The notes under the pieces are model-generated. The model was not told the DNA's origin. It saw only the letters and a program-made list of their open reading frames with translations, and made no database searches. From an uncultured Oscillospiraceae bacterium (lineage in GTDB: Bacteria; Bacillota; Clostridia; Oscillospirales; Oscillospiraceae): a stretch of 8,228 nucleotides of DNA. Numbering within the stretch: the first letter of the stretch is position 1; every line of letters starts with the position of its first letter. Shown one piece after another: positions 1-4,953 of the stretch. The stretch covers positions 1 through 8,228 of the forward strand of contig CAJOCV010000123.1 of the NCBI GenBank assembly GCA_905233785.1, read 5' to 3'. The position numbers and the translations under genes are program-made.

Positions 1-100
1 TTTTTCGCAGGAATCCTTTGTGTATTGCAAGAAAAAGTGACGAAATCAGGGCGCGGTTTTTCCGGAAGATGCCGCAGGCGTATTGTGCGGTGTTGCCTTA
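1..100. mobile_element. MITE-like element, copy 1 (right end only)
   Basis: Positions 7-100 match 1835-1928 over 94 bases with only two mismatches (positions 15 and 26 of the window), in the same orientation. The junction TTGCCTTA at 93-100 is identical to the outer end of copy 2. The rest of the element lies beyond the left window edge. It has no coding capacity. The end contains TTA at 98-100, which on the minus strand is the TAA stop of the neighbouring L,D-transpeptidase gene. Read inward from position 100, the sequence TAAGGCAACACCGCA is the terminal inverted repeat. What is seen is the repeat and its conserved border. That it is a transposon-derived MITE is inferred from the inverted ends and the three copies in 8 kb. 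Confidence 0.75.
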
Positions 101-1675
101 ATACACCAGCACCGGGATATAGGTCGAGGCGTTTTCGTATATGAGCTTCGCGGCCTCCTCCGGCACCTCAATGCAGCCGTGAGAGCCGTCGGCGGTGAGA
201 TAGGTATCGTCGCCGTAGTTGCCCGTGCGCCAGGTCGCGTCATGGATGCCGATATTGCCGTAGTAGGGGATCCAGTAGCCGACCGTATAGCTGTAACCGG
301 GGCCGGAGAGCTTGGCGTTCTGCTTGGTGTAGGCAACGGAGAAGGCGCCGGTGGGCGTCTGGGTGCCGTTGGCCACGCTGCCCGAGACAATGGGCGTACT
401 CATCACAAGCTTGCCCTTGCGGTAGAACCAGAGATACTGGTTGGAAAGATCAATTTCAATGAAGGAATTGTTTGCGATCTTAAAATGCTTCTTGACCGGC
501 GTCACATAGTCGTACTCCGCCGTCACCTCGCTGCCGTCCTGCATTGCCTTGAGCACCGCCTTGAGCAGCGCCTCACGCCTGATGACCCAGCCGCTGTCCC
601 AGTCGTTGTAATGTACCTCGGCGCCATGGCGCTCAAGCAGAGAGTACTTACGCGCAATGCCGTCGGCCTCGTTGTCCGCGATGAGCTGATCGAGCACCGC
701 GGCGAGCGCGTCCTGGTTGAACTTCACATCCGCCCCTTCGTCCGTGAGCGTGACCTCGTAGGCGTCGGCAAGCTGCGCCTTGCCAAGCTGCACCGTCAAA
801 TCCTCACCGAAGCGGATGCTCACAGTCTTACCCATGGCGGCGTTGATGGCGTCAAGCTGCTTCTGGAGCTTCGCGTCATTCTCCGCAAACTCGCCGGGAA
901 CACTTGCCAGCGGCACTGCCACACGGGCGCTGCTGCTCAGAGAGCCGCCCTCCAGCGCAGCGCGCAGCGTTGCCGCCGCCGATGTGAGGTCGGGCGCCGT
1001 GCCGTCTTTCGCGCCGCTGATCTCCCAGCCGTTCGGGCCGTTGGTCAGGGAGGCGGGGGTTGCCGCGCTCCTGCCGTAGTCGCCGATCGCGCCGGCAATC
1101 ATCGCCTCCAGCGAGCCCTCGTCCAGCCAGCCGAGACTGAAGGAACCGCCGCCCTGCCCCACGATGGCAAGGGGAAGGAACTGCTCATGCTGCGCGTTCA
1201 AAAGCCGCTTGATCTCGCTGCCAACATCGCCGGTACGCAGCATATCAAGCACCTTGAGCTGCGCCAGCGCGTCGCCGTTTGTGTCCGTCAGAGTAATCAC
1301 CTTATCGAGCTGCAGTGCGTTCGAGACGGCAGCCGTCGCCTCCTCCGCGCTCATGCGCGAAACGCTCACGCCGTTTATATCGGTCATGCTCGCGAAGCGA
1401 TCCTTCTGCAGCATATCCGCCGCAAAGGCGGCCACCGCCAGCAGGATCACCAGGATCAGCACCGTGCGGATGGCCTTGAGCCATCCGGGTGTGCGCTTCC
1501 GCTTTTTTTCTCTCTCCGGCTCCCATCCGGGCTCCCAATCCAAGTCGTTATCCGTTAAGGCTTCCTCCTCGTAATCCGCGTCGCTGTCCGCGGTCATGTC
1601 AACCTTCTCTTTCCATTCGTCGTCCCTGCGGGGCTTGCTCGACGGGGCGATATGCCTTCCGGCTGTTTTTGCCAT
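98..1675 (-). CDS. L,D-transpeptidase (YkuD family), membrane-anchored
   Basis: The product is a 525-residue cell-wall enzyme. By family it forms 3-3 (meso-DAP to meso-DAP) peptidoglycan cross-links or attaches proteins through a cysteine acyl-enzyme. Residues 1-65 are charged and cytoplasmic, with an acidic stretch at 29-54 and then a basic patch. One membrane helix lies at about 68-88. The long middle region (about 95-390) has the size and character of PG_binding_4-type repeats common in clostridial L,D-transpeptidases. The YkuD domain covers about 403-525 and carries His478 followed by Ser498-His499-Gly500-Cys501, the catalytic motif, with Cys501 as nucleophile. The start is fixed by AAGGAGGTG at 1692-1684, 8 nt upstream of ATG. 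The stop codon lies inside the end of a mobile repeat. A long plus-strand ORF over the same DNA is a shadow. The gene faces away from the cobalamin locus and is monocistronic within the window. Confidence 0.93.
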   Translation of the reverse strand: MAKTAGRHIAPSSKPRRDDEWKEKVDMTADSDADYEEEALTDNDLDWEPGWEPEREKKRKRTPGWLKAIRTVLILVILLAVAAFAADMLQKDRFASMTDINGVSVSRMSAEEATAAVSNALQLDKVITLTDTNGDALAQLKVLDMLRTGDVGSEIKRLLNAQHEQFLPLAIVGQGGGSFSLGWLDEGSLEAMIAGAIGDYGRSAATPASLTNGPNGWEISGAKDGTAPDLTSAAATLRAALEGGSLSSSARVAVPLASVPGEFAENDAKLQKQLDAINAAMGKTVSIRFGEDLTVQLGKAQLADAYEVTLTDEGADVKFNQDALAAVLDQLIADNEADGIARKYSLLERHGAEVHYNDWDSGWVIRREALLKAVLKAMQDGSEVTAEYDYVTPVKKHFKIANNSFIEIDLSNQYLWFYRKGKLVMSTPIVSGSVANGTQTPTGAFSVAYTKQNAKLSGPGYSYTVGYWIPYYGNIGIHDATWRTGNYGDDTYLTADGSHGCIEVPEEAAKLIYENASTYIPVLVY

Positions 1676-1683
1676 GGAAACAG

Positions 1684-1737
1684 CACCTCCTTGTACTGAT
1701 ACATGTTATATCGTACCACGGATTCGGAAAATTGCAA
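1684..1737 (-). promoter_or_regulatory. Candidate promoter and RBS of the L,D-transpeptidase gene
   Basis: On the minus strand the RBS AAGGAGGTG (1692-1684) is near-perfect. Upstream, two -10 candidates overlap: TATAAC (1710-1705), and TACGAT (1715-1710). The latter has TTGCAA (1737-1732) 16 nt further up as a possible -35. The RBS is certain; which hexamer pair is used is not. The promoter sits just outside the repeat element that begins at 1763, so the insertion has probably left it intact. Confidence 0.45.
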
Positions 1738-1762
1738 GAAAATTATCGCAAATGGAAAGGAT

Positions 1763-1928
1763 TAGGGCAATACCGCATCATGCGGCAAGAGCAGATCCCG
1801 AGAAAAACCGAGTTCTGATGATGGCACTCATTGAGCAGGAATACTTTGTGTATGGCAAGAAAAAGTGACGAAATCAGGGCGCGGTTTTTCCGGAAGATGC
1901 CGCAGGCGTATTGTGCGGTGTTGCCTTA
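1763..1928. mobile_element. MITE-like element, copy 2 (complete, 166 bp)
   Basis: The left end starts TAGGGCAATACCGCA. The right end, read inward, is TAAGGCAACACCGCA. These are inverted terminal repeats of about 15 bases with two differences. The left arm contains a palindrome CCGCAT-C-ATGCGG (1773-1785), so the end can fold. No ORF of note lies inside. The right 94 bases recur at 7-100, and the left arm recurs inverted at about 3533-3579. Every observed end carries TA at the border, compatible with TA target duplication of the IS630/mariner type; that assignment is inference. It lies between two divergent promoters. Confidence 0.8.
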
Positions 1929-1937
1929 GGCGCGCAC

Positions 1938-1957
1938 CCGCCGCAGGCGGCGGTTTT
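1938..1957 (+). terminator. Possible short GC hairpin plus T tract
   Basis: CCGCC-GCA-GGCGG (1938-1950) is followed by CGGTTTT. It is the shape of a small intrinsic terminator. However, no gene reads rightward into it, and it ends just before the -35 of the riboswitch promoter. It may insulate that promoter from transcription arising in the adjacent repeat element, or be chance GC-rich sequence. Confidence 0.3.
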
Positions 1958-1959
1958 CC

Positions 1960-1988
1960 TTGCGCTTTGTCGGCTCGCGTGATATAAT
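1960..1988 (+). promoter_or_regulatory. Strong promoter of the cobalamin-riboswitch operon
   Basis: TTGCGC (1960-1965), a 17-nt spacer and a perfect TATAAT (1983-1988) are present. TG at 1980-1981 gives an extended -10 (TGnTATAAT). Transcription should start near 1995. The first transcribed bases then form a perfect hairpin GCGGCG-AGA-CGCCGC (1996-2010), which could protect the 5' end. Position and spacing fit a sigma-A-type promoter driving the leader and the two transport genes. Confidence 0.75.
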
Positions 1989-2012
1989 CCGTCATGCGGC
2001 GAGACGCCGCAA

Positions 2013-2300
2013 TCGGATCGGGATCTATTCTCCGCAATAGTCAACAGGGGAATCTGGGTGAACGCCGGGAGACCCTCGTCTGAGGACAAAGATTTCCGAG
2101 ACAAAAGTGTGTCAGACAAGGCAGCCTCCGCAGAGCATAATGGAGATATATGTTCAAGGAGGCTAACGCAGTATGGCGCGCTTTTGGCCGGAAAGATTGT
2201 CTGAAGACCATGGGCTCACGGCGGTATTCCCTCGCGAGGCCGTCACTGTGAAGCGGCGCGCTGACGTCAGCAGCGCGCCCGAAGTCAGAAAACCTGCCCG
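2013..2300 (+). ncRNA. Cobalamin (B12) riboswitch
   Basis: This is a 5' leader element that binds adenosyl- or other cobalamin and shuts off uptake genes when B12 is plentiful. The 3' half is clear. CACTGTGAAG (2244-2253) is followed by a GC hairpin (GGCGCGCT 2255-2262 with AGCGCGCC 2272-2279). Then comes the B12 box GAAGTCAGAAAACCTGCC (2281-2298), close to the family consensus AAGnCAGGAnACCTGCC. The 5' half is looser: GGGGAATCTGGGTGAA (2047-2062) and a GACCC...CTG stretch (2071-2082) correspond to the GGGAA...GGTGnAA and CCCGCnnCTG core. The halves are separated by an unusually long arm that includes TCAGACAA (2112-2119) pairing with TTGTCTGA (2197-2204), and AGCCTCC (2123-2129) pairing with GGAGGCT (2158-2164). 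The 5' border is approximate. The downstream DUF4430 and ECF genes support the call. Confidence 0.8.
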
Positions 2301-2363
2301 AACAGCCGACAAATCGTTGTCTGTGTTGTGCAAAGAACCGCGTGAACCCGGTCAAAGTGCAGC

Positions 2364-2400
2364 AGGCAGGGCTTTGCCATGCCTAACTCTCTTTTTCTTT
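2364..2400 (+). terminator. Riboswitch expression platform: terminator hairpin
   Basis: AGGCA, a G/A mismatch, and GGC-TTT-GCC closed by TGCCT (2364-2384) form a compact stem. It is followed by the pyrimidine-rich, T-heavy run through 2400. The 5' arm GGCAGG (2365-2370) is also perfectly complementary to CCTGCC (2293-2298) of the B12 box. The box could therefore act as antiterminator when no ligand is bound. Both pairings are seen in the sequence; the switching mechanism is inferred. Confidence 0.6.
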
Positions 2401-2451
2401 GTACAATTTCCGATGCCCGACAGGGCGAACAGAGAAAGGAGAGCATTTTAT

Positions 2452-2850
2452 ATGCAAAAGAAAACAAGAAACATGATCATCGCCGTGTGCGTGCTGATCG
2501 CGCTCGTTGTCGGCGCGCTGCTGATCTACAACGCCAACAAGCCCGCCGCGCAGCTCGGCGACAAGAACATCGTGGTTACTGTGATCCACAAGGACGAGAG
2601 CAAGAGGGAATTCAAGATCAACACCTCCGCCGAGACCCTGCGCGCCGCCTGCGAGGAGCAGAACCTCATCGCCGGGGACGAGAGCGAGTACGGCCTCTAC
2701 GTCAAGACCGTGGACGGCGAGACCGTCAACGAGGACAATCAGGAGTGGTGGAGCATCACCAAGGACGGCGAGATGCTGATGACCGGCGTGGACGATACCA
2801 TGATCGCCGACGGTGAGCAGTATGCGTTCACCTTCACGGTCGGCTGGTAA
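2452..2850 (+). CDS. Membrane-anchored DUF4430 (transcobalamin-C-terminal-like) protein
   Basis: The product is 132 residues. A basic start is followed by one hydrophobic helix (about 8-26) without a lipobox cysteine, so it is an N-terminal anchor or uncleaved signal. The rest is an extracytoplasmic domain of about 100 residues. Its ending motifs, NQEWWSITKDGEMLMTGVDD and then a GEQYAFTF strand, are typical of DUF4430, the fold seen at the C-terminus of transcobalamin/intrinsic factor. By family and context it probably binds a corrinoid or helps deliver it to the adjacent S component. The start is chosen for AAAGGAG (2435-2441) about 10 nt upstream of ATG. A longer reading frame from 2173 would run through the riboswitch and is rejected. 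The last 29 bases overlap the next gene, suggesting translational coupling. Confidence 0.85.
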   Translation: MQKKTRNMIIAVCVLIALVVGALLIYNANKPAAQLGDKNIVVTVIHKDESKREFKINTSAETLRAACEEQNLIAGDESEYGLYVKTVDGETVNEDNQEWWSITKDGEMLMTGVDDTMIADGEQYAFTFTVGW

Positions 2851-3373
2851 ACTGACGGCGAAGGAGGTCTGCGTTCTGGCCTTAATGGCCGCGCTGATCT
2901 TCTCAAGCAAGGTGGCGCTTGCAAGCCTGCCGAATGTCAACGTAAATTCCGTGCTCATCATACTGACGGTGGTGTTCTTCGGATGGAAAGCCCTCTACGC
3001 GGTGTATGTCTATGTGCTGCTGGAAGGACTGGTGTTCGGCTTTTCGGTCTGGTGGTTCGGCTACTTATATGTGTGGGACGTGCTGGTGATCGCGGCAATG
3101 CTCCTGCGCGAAAACGACTCCGCCCTCTTGTGGGCGGTGGTCGCGGGCGTGTTCGGCCTCATCTTCGGGCCGCTGATGTATCTGGAGTATTTCGCCATCA
3201 ACGGCGGCTGGGAGATGTTCTTCGCCATGTGGGTCGCGGGCATCCCCTATGACCTGACGCACTGTGTCGGCAACTTTGTCTTCACCCTGGTGCTGTATCG
3301 ACCCTTGTACAAGGTGATGGATAAAGTGTTAAGTAAATCCCCATGCGCAATCTATGTGTGCCACGATAAATGA
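2822..3373 (+). CDS. ECF transporter S component, probably corrinoid-specific
   Basis: The product is 183 residues and very hydrophobic, with about six membrane segments (roughly 16-34, 43-55, 57-77, 83-95, 101-123 and 132-165). The opening LTAKEVCVLALMAALIFSSK and the late DLTHCVGNFVF...YRPLYK pattern fit substrate-binding S components of energy-coupling-factor importers. These work with shared EcfA/EcfA'/EcfT units encoded elsewhere; none is seen here. A cobalamin substrate is inferred from the riboswitch and the DUF4430 partner. ATG 2822 is preferred; GTG 2813 is an in-frame alternative, and both overlap the upstream gene. The RBS (GGTGAG, 2812-2817) is weak, so coupling to upstream translation is likely. 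The last 13 codons run into the terminator stem, so the C-terminal tail may be a readthrough extension. Confidence 0.85.
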   Translation: MRSPSRSAGKLTAKEVCVLALMAALIFSSKVALASLPNVNVNSVLIILTVVFFGWKALYAVYVYVLLEGLVFGFSVWWFGYLYVWDVLVIAAMLLRENDSALLWAVVAGVFGLIFGPLMYLEYFAINGGWEMFFAMWVAGIPYDLTHCVGNFVFTLVLYRPLYKVMDKVLSKSPCAIYVCHDK

Positions 3374-3398
3374 AAGCGTAAGGCGCAGGGGGATTTTT
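3335..3398 (+). terminator. Terminator of the DUF4430-ECF operon
   Basis: AAATCCCC-a-TGCGC (3335-3348) pairs with GCGCA-g-GGGGATTT (3383-3396). Thirteen of 14 positions match, the loop is 34 nt, and a short T run through 3398 follows. The left arm lies inside the end of the S-component reading frame. The long loop is unusual, but the arm identity is strong. Confidence 0.6.
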
Positions 3399-3399
3399 A

Positions 3400-3441
3400 C
3401 GCATGCCATTCGGTTGCCCCATCAGGGGCGAGAATGGCGCG
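3400..3441. repeat. Nested hairpin
   Basis: GCCATTC (3405-3411) pairs with GAATGGC (3432-3438). Inside it, GCCCC (3416-3420) pairs with GGGGC (3425-3429) around an ATCA loop. CGC (3400-3402) can pair with GCG (3439-3441) across a small bulge. It lies directly after the operon terminator and before another long hairpin. The function is unknown. Confidence 0.5.
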
Positions 3442-3450
3442 TTTGAATCA

Positions 3451-3490
3451 AGTGTTTACTATGGAAGCGCCAGCTTTCATAGTAAACGCT
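3451..3490. repeat. 18-bp perfect-length hairpin
   Basis: AGTGTTTACTATGGAAGC (3451-3468) pairs along its whole length with GCTTTCATAGTAAACGCT (3473-3490) around a GCCA loop. Only two positions are wobble (G-T) pairs. No T tract follows, so it is not an ordinary terminator. It could be a REP-like element, part of a degenerate mobile element, or an RNA structural element. Confidence 0.65.
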
Positions 3491-3498
3491 GATGAAAC

Positions 3499-3579
3499 AC
3501 GCCTTCGGCATCTTCCGGAAAAATCACGCTCTGATTTTTCTCGGAGCCTGCTCTTGCCGCATGATGCGGCATTGCCTTA
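3499..3579 (-). mobile_element. MITE-like element, copy 3 (short, one end lost)
   Basis: Read on the minus strand from 3579, the sequence starts TAAGGCAATGCCGCATCATG and follows the left arm of copy 2 through GCGGCAAGAGCAG and CGAGAAAAA. It then jumps to the right-arm motif TTTTTCCGGAAGATGCCG (3522-3505) and stops near 3499, so the outer 18 or so bases of the right end are missing. GAAAAATCA (3518-3526) and TGATTTTTC (3532-3540) form a 9-bp hairpin. GCCGCAT-G-ATGCGGC (3556-3570) is a second one. It is a deletion derivative of the same family, inserted in opposite orientation to copies 1 and 2. Confidence 0.7.
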
Positions 3580-3651
3580 GAAAACGGGAAAATCTGCGGC
3601 TTCCGTTTCCATCCCTGTTTTTGCCTGCTCCGCACAGGCATGGTGATTTCT

Positions 3652-4239
3652 ATGAAAAAAGCAAACGCATGGAAGGTTCTTCATTTGACCCTGATGGCCG
3701 CGATGGTGATCGGTACTGTCGGCGCCGCAGTGCATTTCCTCATCGAATTCAGTAAAGCGGCTGCCAGCGCCGAAAGGTTTTCAAATCTGGCGAACGTTTT
3801 CCTGATGCTGCTGGTTCTGGCTATGCTGATCGTGGGAATTGTGTACCTCTTAATGGGTTACACCAAGCGGGCAGCTGCGTATTACAAACTGTTTTTGCTC
3901 CTGAACGTTGCAGTATGTGCGCTGACGATCTTTATTGACCTGTATTGCTATCGCGTCAACGCATGGATGCTCATCATCAGCGTCCTCAATACCTGCAAGA
4001 TCGTCCTTCTTCTCCTTCTGAGCTTCGGAAAAGATCTTGGAGAGAAAAAAACCTGGATGCTTTTCTACACGCTTCTGGCGGCGGATGGCTTAAAGCTGAT
4101 TTTTGCGATCTTAAATATGATAGGCGTCGGGTTTGATTTCAGCTTTGCAGGATATGTTACCGCGCTGATTTCTGACGGAACGATCGGGCTGTCGATCAAG
4201 GGAAAATACGAGAACAAGAAAAGCCGCGGAAGAACATAA
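3652..4239 (+). CDS. Six-helix membrane protein of unknown function
   Basis: The product is 195 residues, not recognised as a named family. A short basic N-terminus is followed by about six membrane segments (8-30, 46-69, 79-99, 104-125, 134-157 and 165-183). The C-terminus is lysine/arginine-rich and cytoplasmic. No catalytic motif or cysteine pair stands out. ATG 3652 is preferred over in-frame ATG 3640 because GGTGA (3642-3646) sits about 5 nt before it, but the site is weak and no clear promoter is visible. It follows a shortened mobile element and precedes IS-like remnants, so it sits in an accessory patch, and its base composition looks more AT-rich than the flanking genes. The continuous frame and hydrophobic pattern support a real gene; any role is unknown. 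Confidence 0.75.
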   Translation: MKKANAWKVLHLTLMAAMVIGTVGAAVHFLIEFSKAAASAERFSNLANVFLMLLVLAMLIVGIVYLLMGYTKRAAAYYKLFLLLNVAVCALTIFIDLYCYRVNAWMLIISVLNTCKIVLLLLLSFGKDLGEKKTWMLFYTLLAADGLKLIFAILNMIGVGFDFSFAGYVTALISDGTIGLSIKGKYENKKSRGRT

Positions 4240-4315
4240 ATCAGCTGTGCAGTCATTTCACCGGCCACCGACCACGCAATAAAAAACTCCCCACGGCGGC
4301 CGGGTGTTCATAAGA

Positions 4316-4335
4316 CAGTTTTAATCGAAAAACTG
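4316..4335. repeat. Small inverted repeat near the IS-like remnant
   Basis: CAGTTTT (4316-4322) pairs with AAAACTG (4329-4335) around AATCGA. A further imperfect stem follows, GACTG (4348-4352) with CAGTC (4363-4367). They lie just left of the first large palindrome and may belong to the same decayed element. The stretch 4240-4315 shows nothing identifiable. Confidence 0.35.
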
Positions 4336-4371
4336 ATTTGGGCATCTGACTGGCAGGGTTGGCAGTCATGA

Positions 4372-4607
4372 CCACCGGCTAAGCCGGTGGCTTGATTAGG
4401 CCCCATAAGGGCCTTTTACTGGCACGCATCTTAAGATGCTACGAATAATTTGCCAGCCGCATTACCCGCCCCGCAGCCCGTAAACGGGCGATGCTTCTTC
4501 TACTTCGCGTTTGAAGGAATCGGAAGATTCCTCCCTATTCGCTCGCTGCGCTCGATGCTTGAAGCTAAAGCTTTTTTGCGGGACACCTCCACCGGCAGAG
4601 CCGGTGG
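4372..4607. mobile_element. Palindrome-bounded, non-coding IS200/IS605-like remnant (PATE-like)
   Basis: Two hairpins with the identical stem CCACCGGC/GCCGGTGG bound this segment. The left one is at 4372-4390 (loop TAA in its 8-bp form) and the right one at 4589-4607 (loop AGA), in a gene-free stretch. Between them are more foldbacks: AGGCCC/GGGCCT plus TTTT (4398-4417), GCATCTTAAGATGC (4427-4440) and GGAATC-GGAA-GATTCC (4516-4531). IS200/IS605 transposons have subterminal palindromes rather than inverted ends, and internally deleted derivatives keep only these. The paired identical stems fit that. No TnpA or TnpB fragment is visible, so the family is inferred and the exact borders are unknown. 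Confidence 0.5.
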
Positions 4608-4620
4608 TTTCCGAAGCAAC

Positions 4621-4668
4621 AAAAAGGAAGATGATCTGCATTTTCTTGTGCAGGTCATCTTCCTTTTT
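4621..4668. terminator. Very stable bidirectional terminator
   Basis: AAAAAGGAAGATGATCTGCA (4621-4640) pairs over all 20 positions with the sequence at 4649-4668, with one G-T wobble, around an 8-nt loop (4641-4648). The A run on one side and the T run on the other make it an intrinsic terminator on both strands. No protein gene ends just upstream on either strand. It may end transcripts from the membrane-protein gene or the mobile remnant, or shield the HTH-kinase operon. From 4669 to 4827 nothing else is identifiable. Confidence 0.75.
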
Positions 4669-4827
4669 GCGTAATTGTTAAAAAGCAACGTCCATGATTA
4701 GAGAAATCGGAATTCAACGCGTTTCATCCAAAAAAAGTACGGCGACACAGCCCGCATCACGGGGACGATCCAAAAACGTTGAAAACCTCGTCTTTTGACT
4801 GGACTGCCGCATAGGCTGCATCTGCTC

Positions 4828-4857
4828 TTGATCTCATTCTGTTCCATATATTATGAT
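4828..4857 (+). promoter_or_regulatory. Candidate distal promoter of the HTH-kinase operon
   Basis: TTGATC (4828-4833) and TATGAT (4852-4857) are separated by 18 nt. This would give a leader of about 90 nt before the HTH gene. It is comparable in quality to the nearer candidate at 4894-4922; both could be used. Confidence 0.4.
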
Positions 4858-4893
4858 GTTTTACATATATCCGATAACTTTTTACGGTGTGTA

Positions 4894-4922
4894 TTGCGCA
4901 GACATACCCAAACGTGTATACT
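4894..4922 (+). promoter_or_regulatory. Candidate proximal promoter of the HTH-kinase operon
   Basis: TTGCGC (4894-4899), a 17-nt spacer and TATACT (4917-4922) are seen. The start point would be near 4929, about 25 nt before the ATG, leaving room for the RBS AAAGGAGG (4939-4946). The -35 hexamer and spacing are the same as in the riboswitch promoter at 1960. Confidence 0.5.
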
Positions 4923-4953
4923 GAAAGTATCCTACCGCAAAGGAGGCAAGACC

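Noticed and set aside
83..1558. Long plus-strand open frame (491 codons) opposite the L,D-transpeptidase
   Set aside because: No recognisable motif and arginine/histidine/valine-rich composition typical of a GC-rich shadow frame. The minus strand has the YkuD catalytic motif, a membrane helix and a near-perfect RBS.
2173..2451. Upstream extension of the DUF4430 frame
   Set aside because: It would translate the riboswitch and terminator. The ATG at 2452 has a proper RBS and begins a signal-anchor helix.
3379..3400. TAAGGC at 3379 as the far end of MITE copy 3
   Set aside because: Only six bases match the terminal repeat, and they fall within the operon terminator loop. The sequence between 3400 and 3498 does not resemble the element.
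4372..4607. CRISPR array from repeated palindromes
   Set aside because: Only two copies of the palindrome, 217 bp apart, with no regular spacers and no cas genes.
4450..4674. Small open frame in the IS-like remnant
   Set aside because: It reads through several hairpins and the terminator, has no RBS and shows no TnpA/TnpB similarity.
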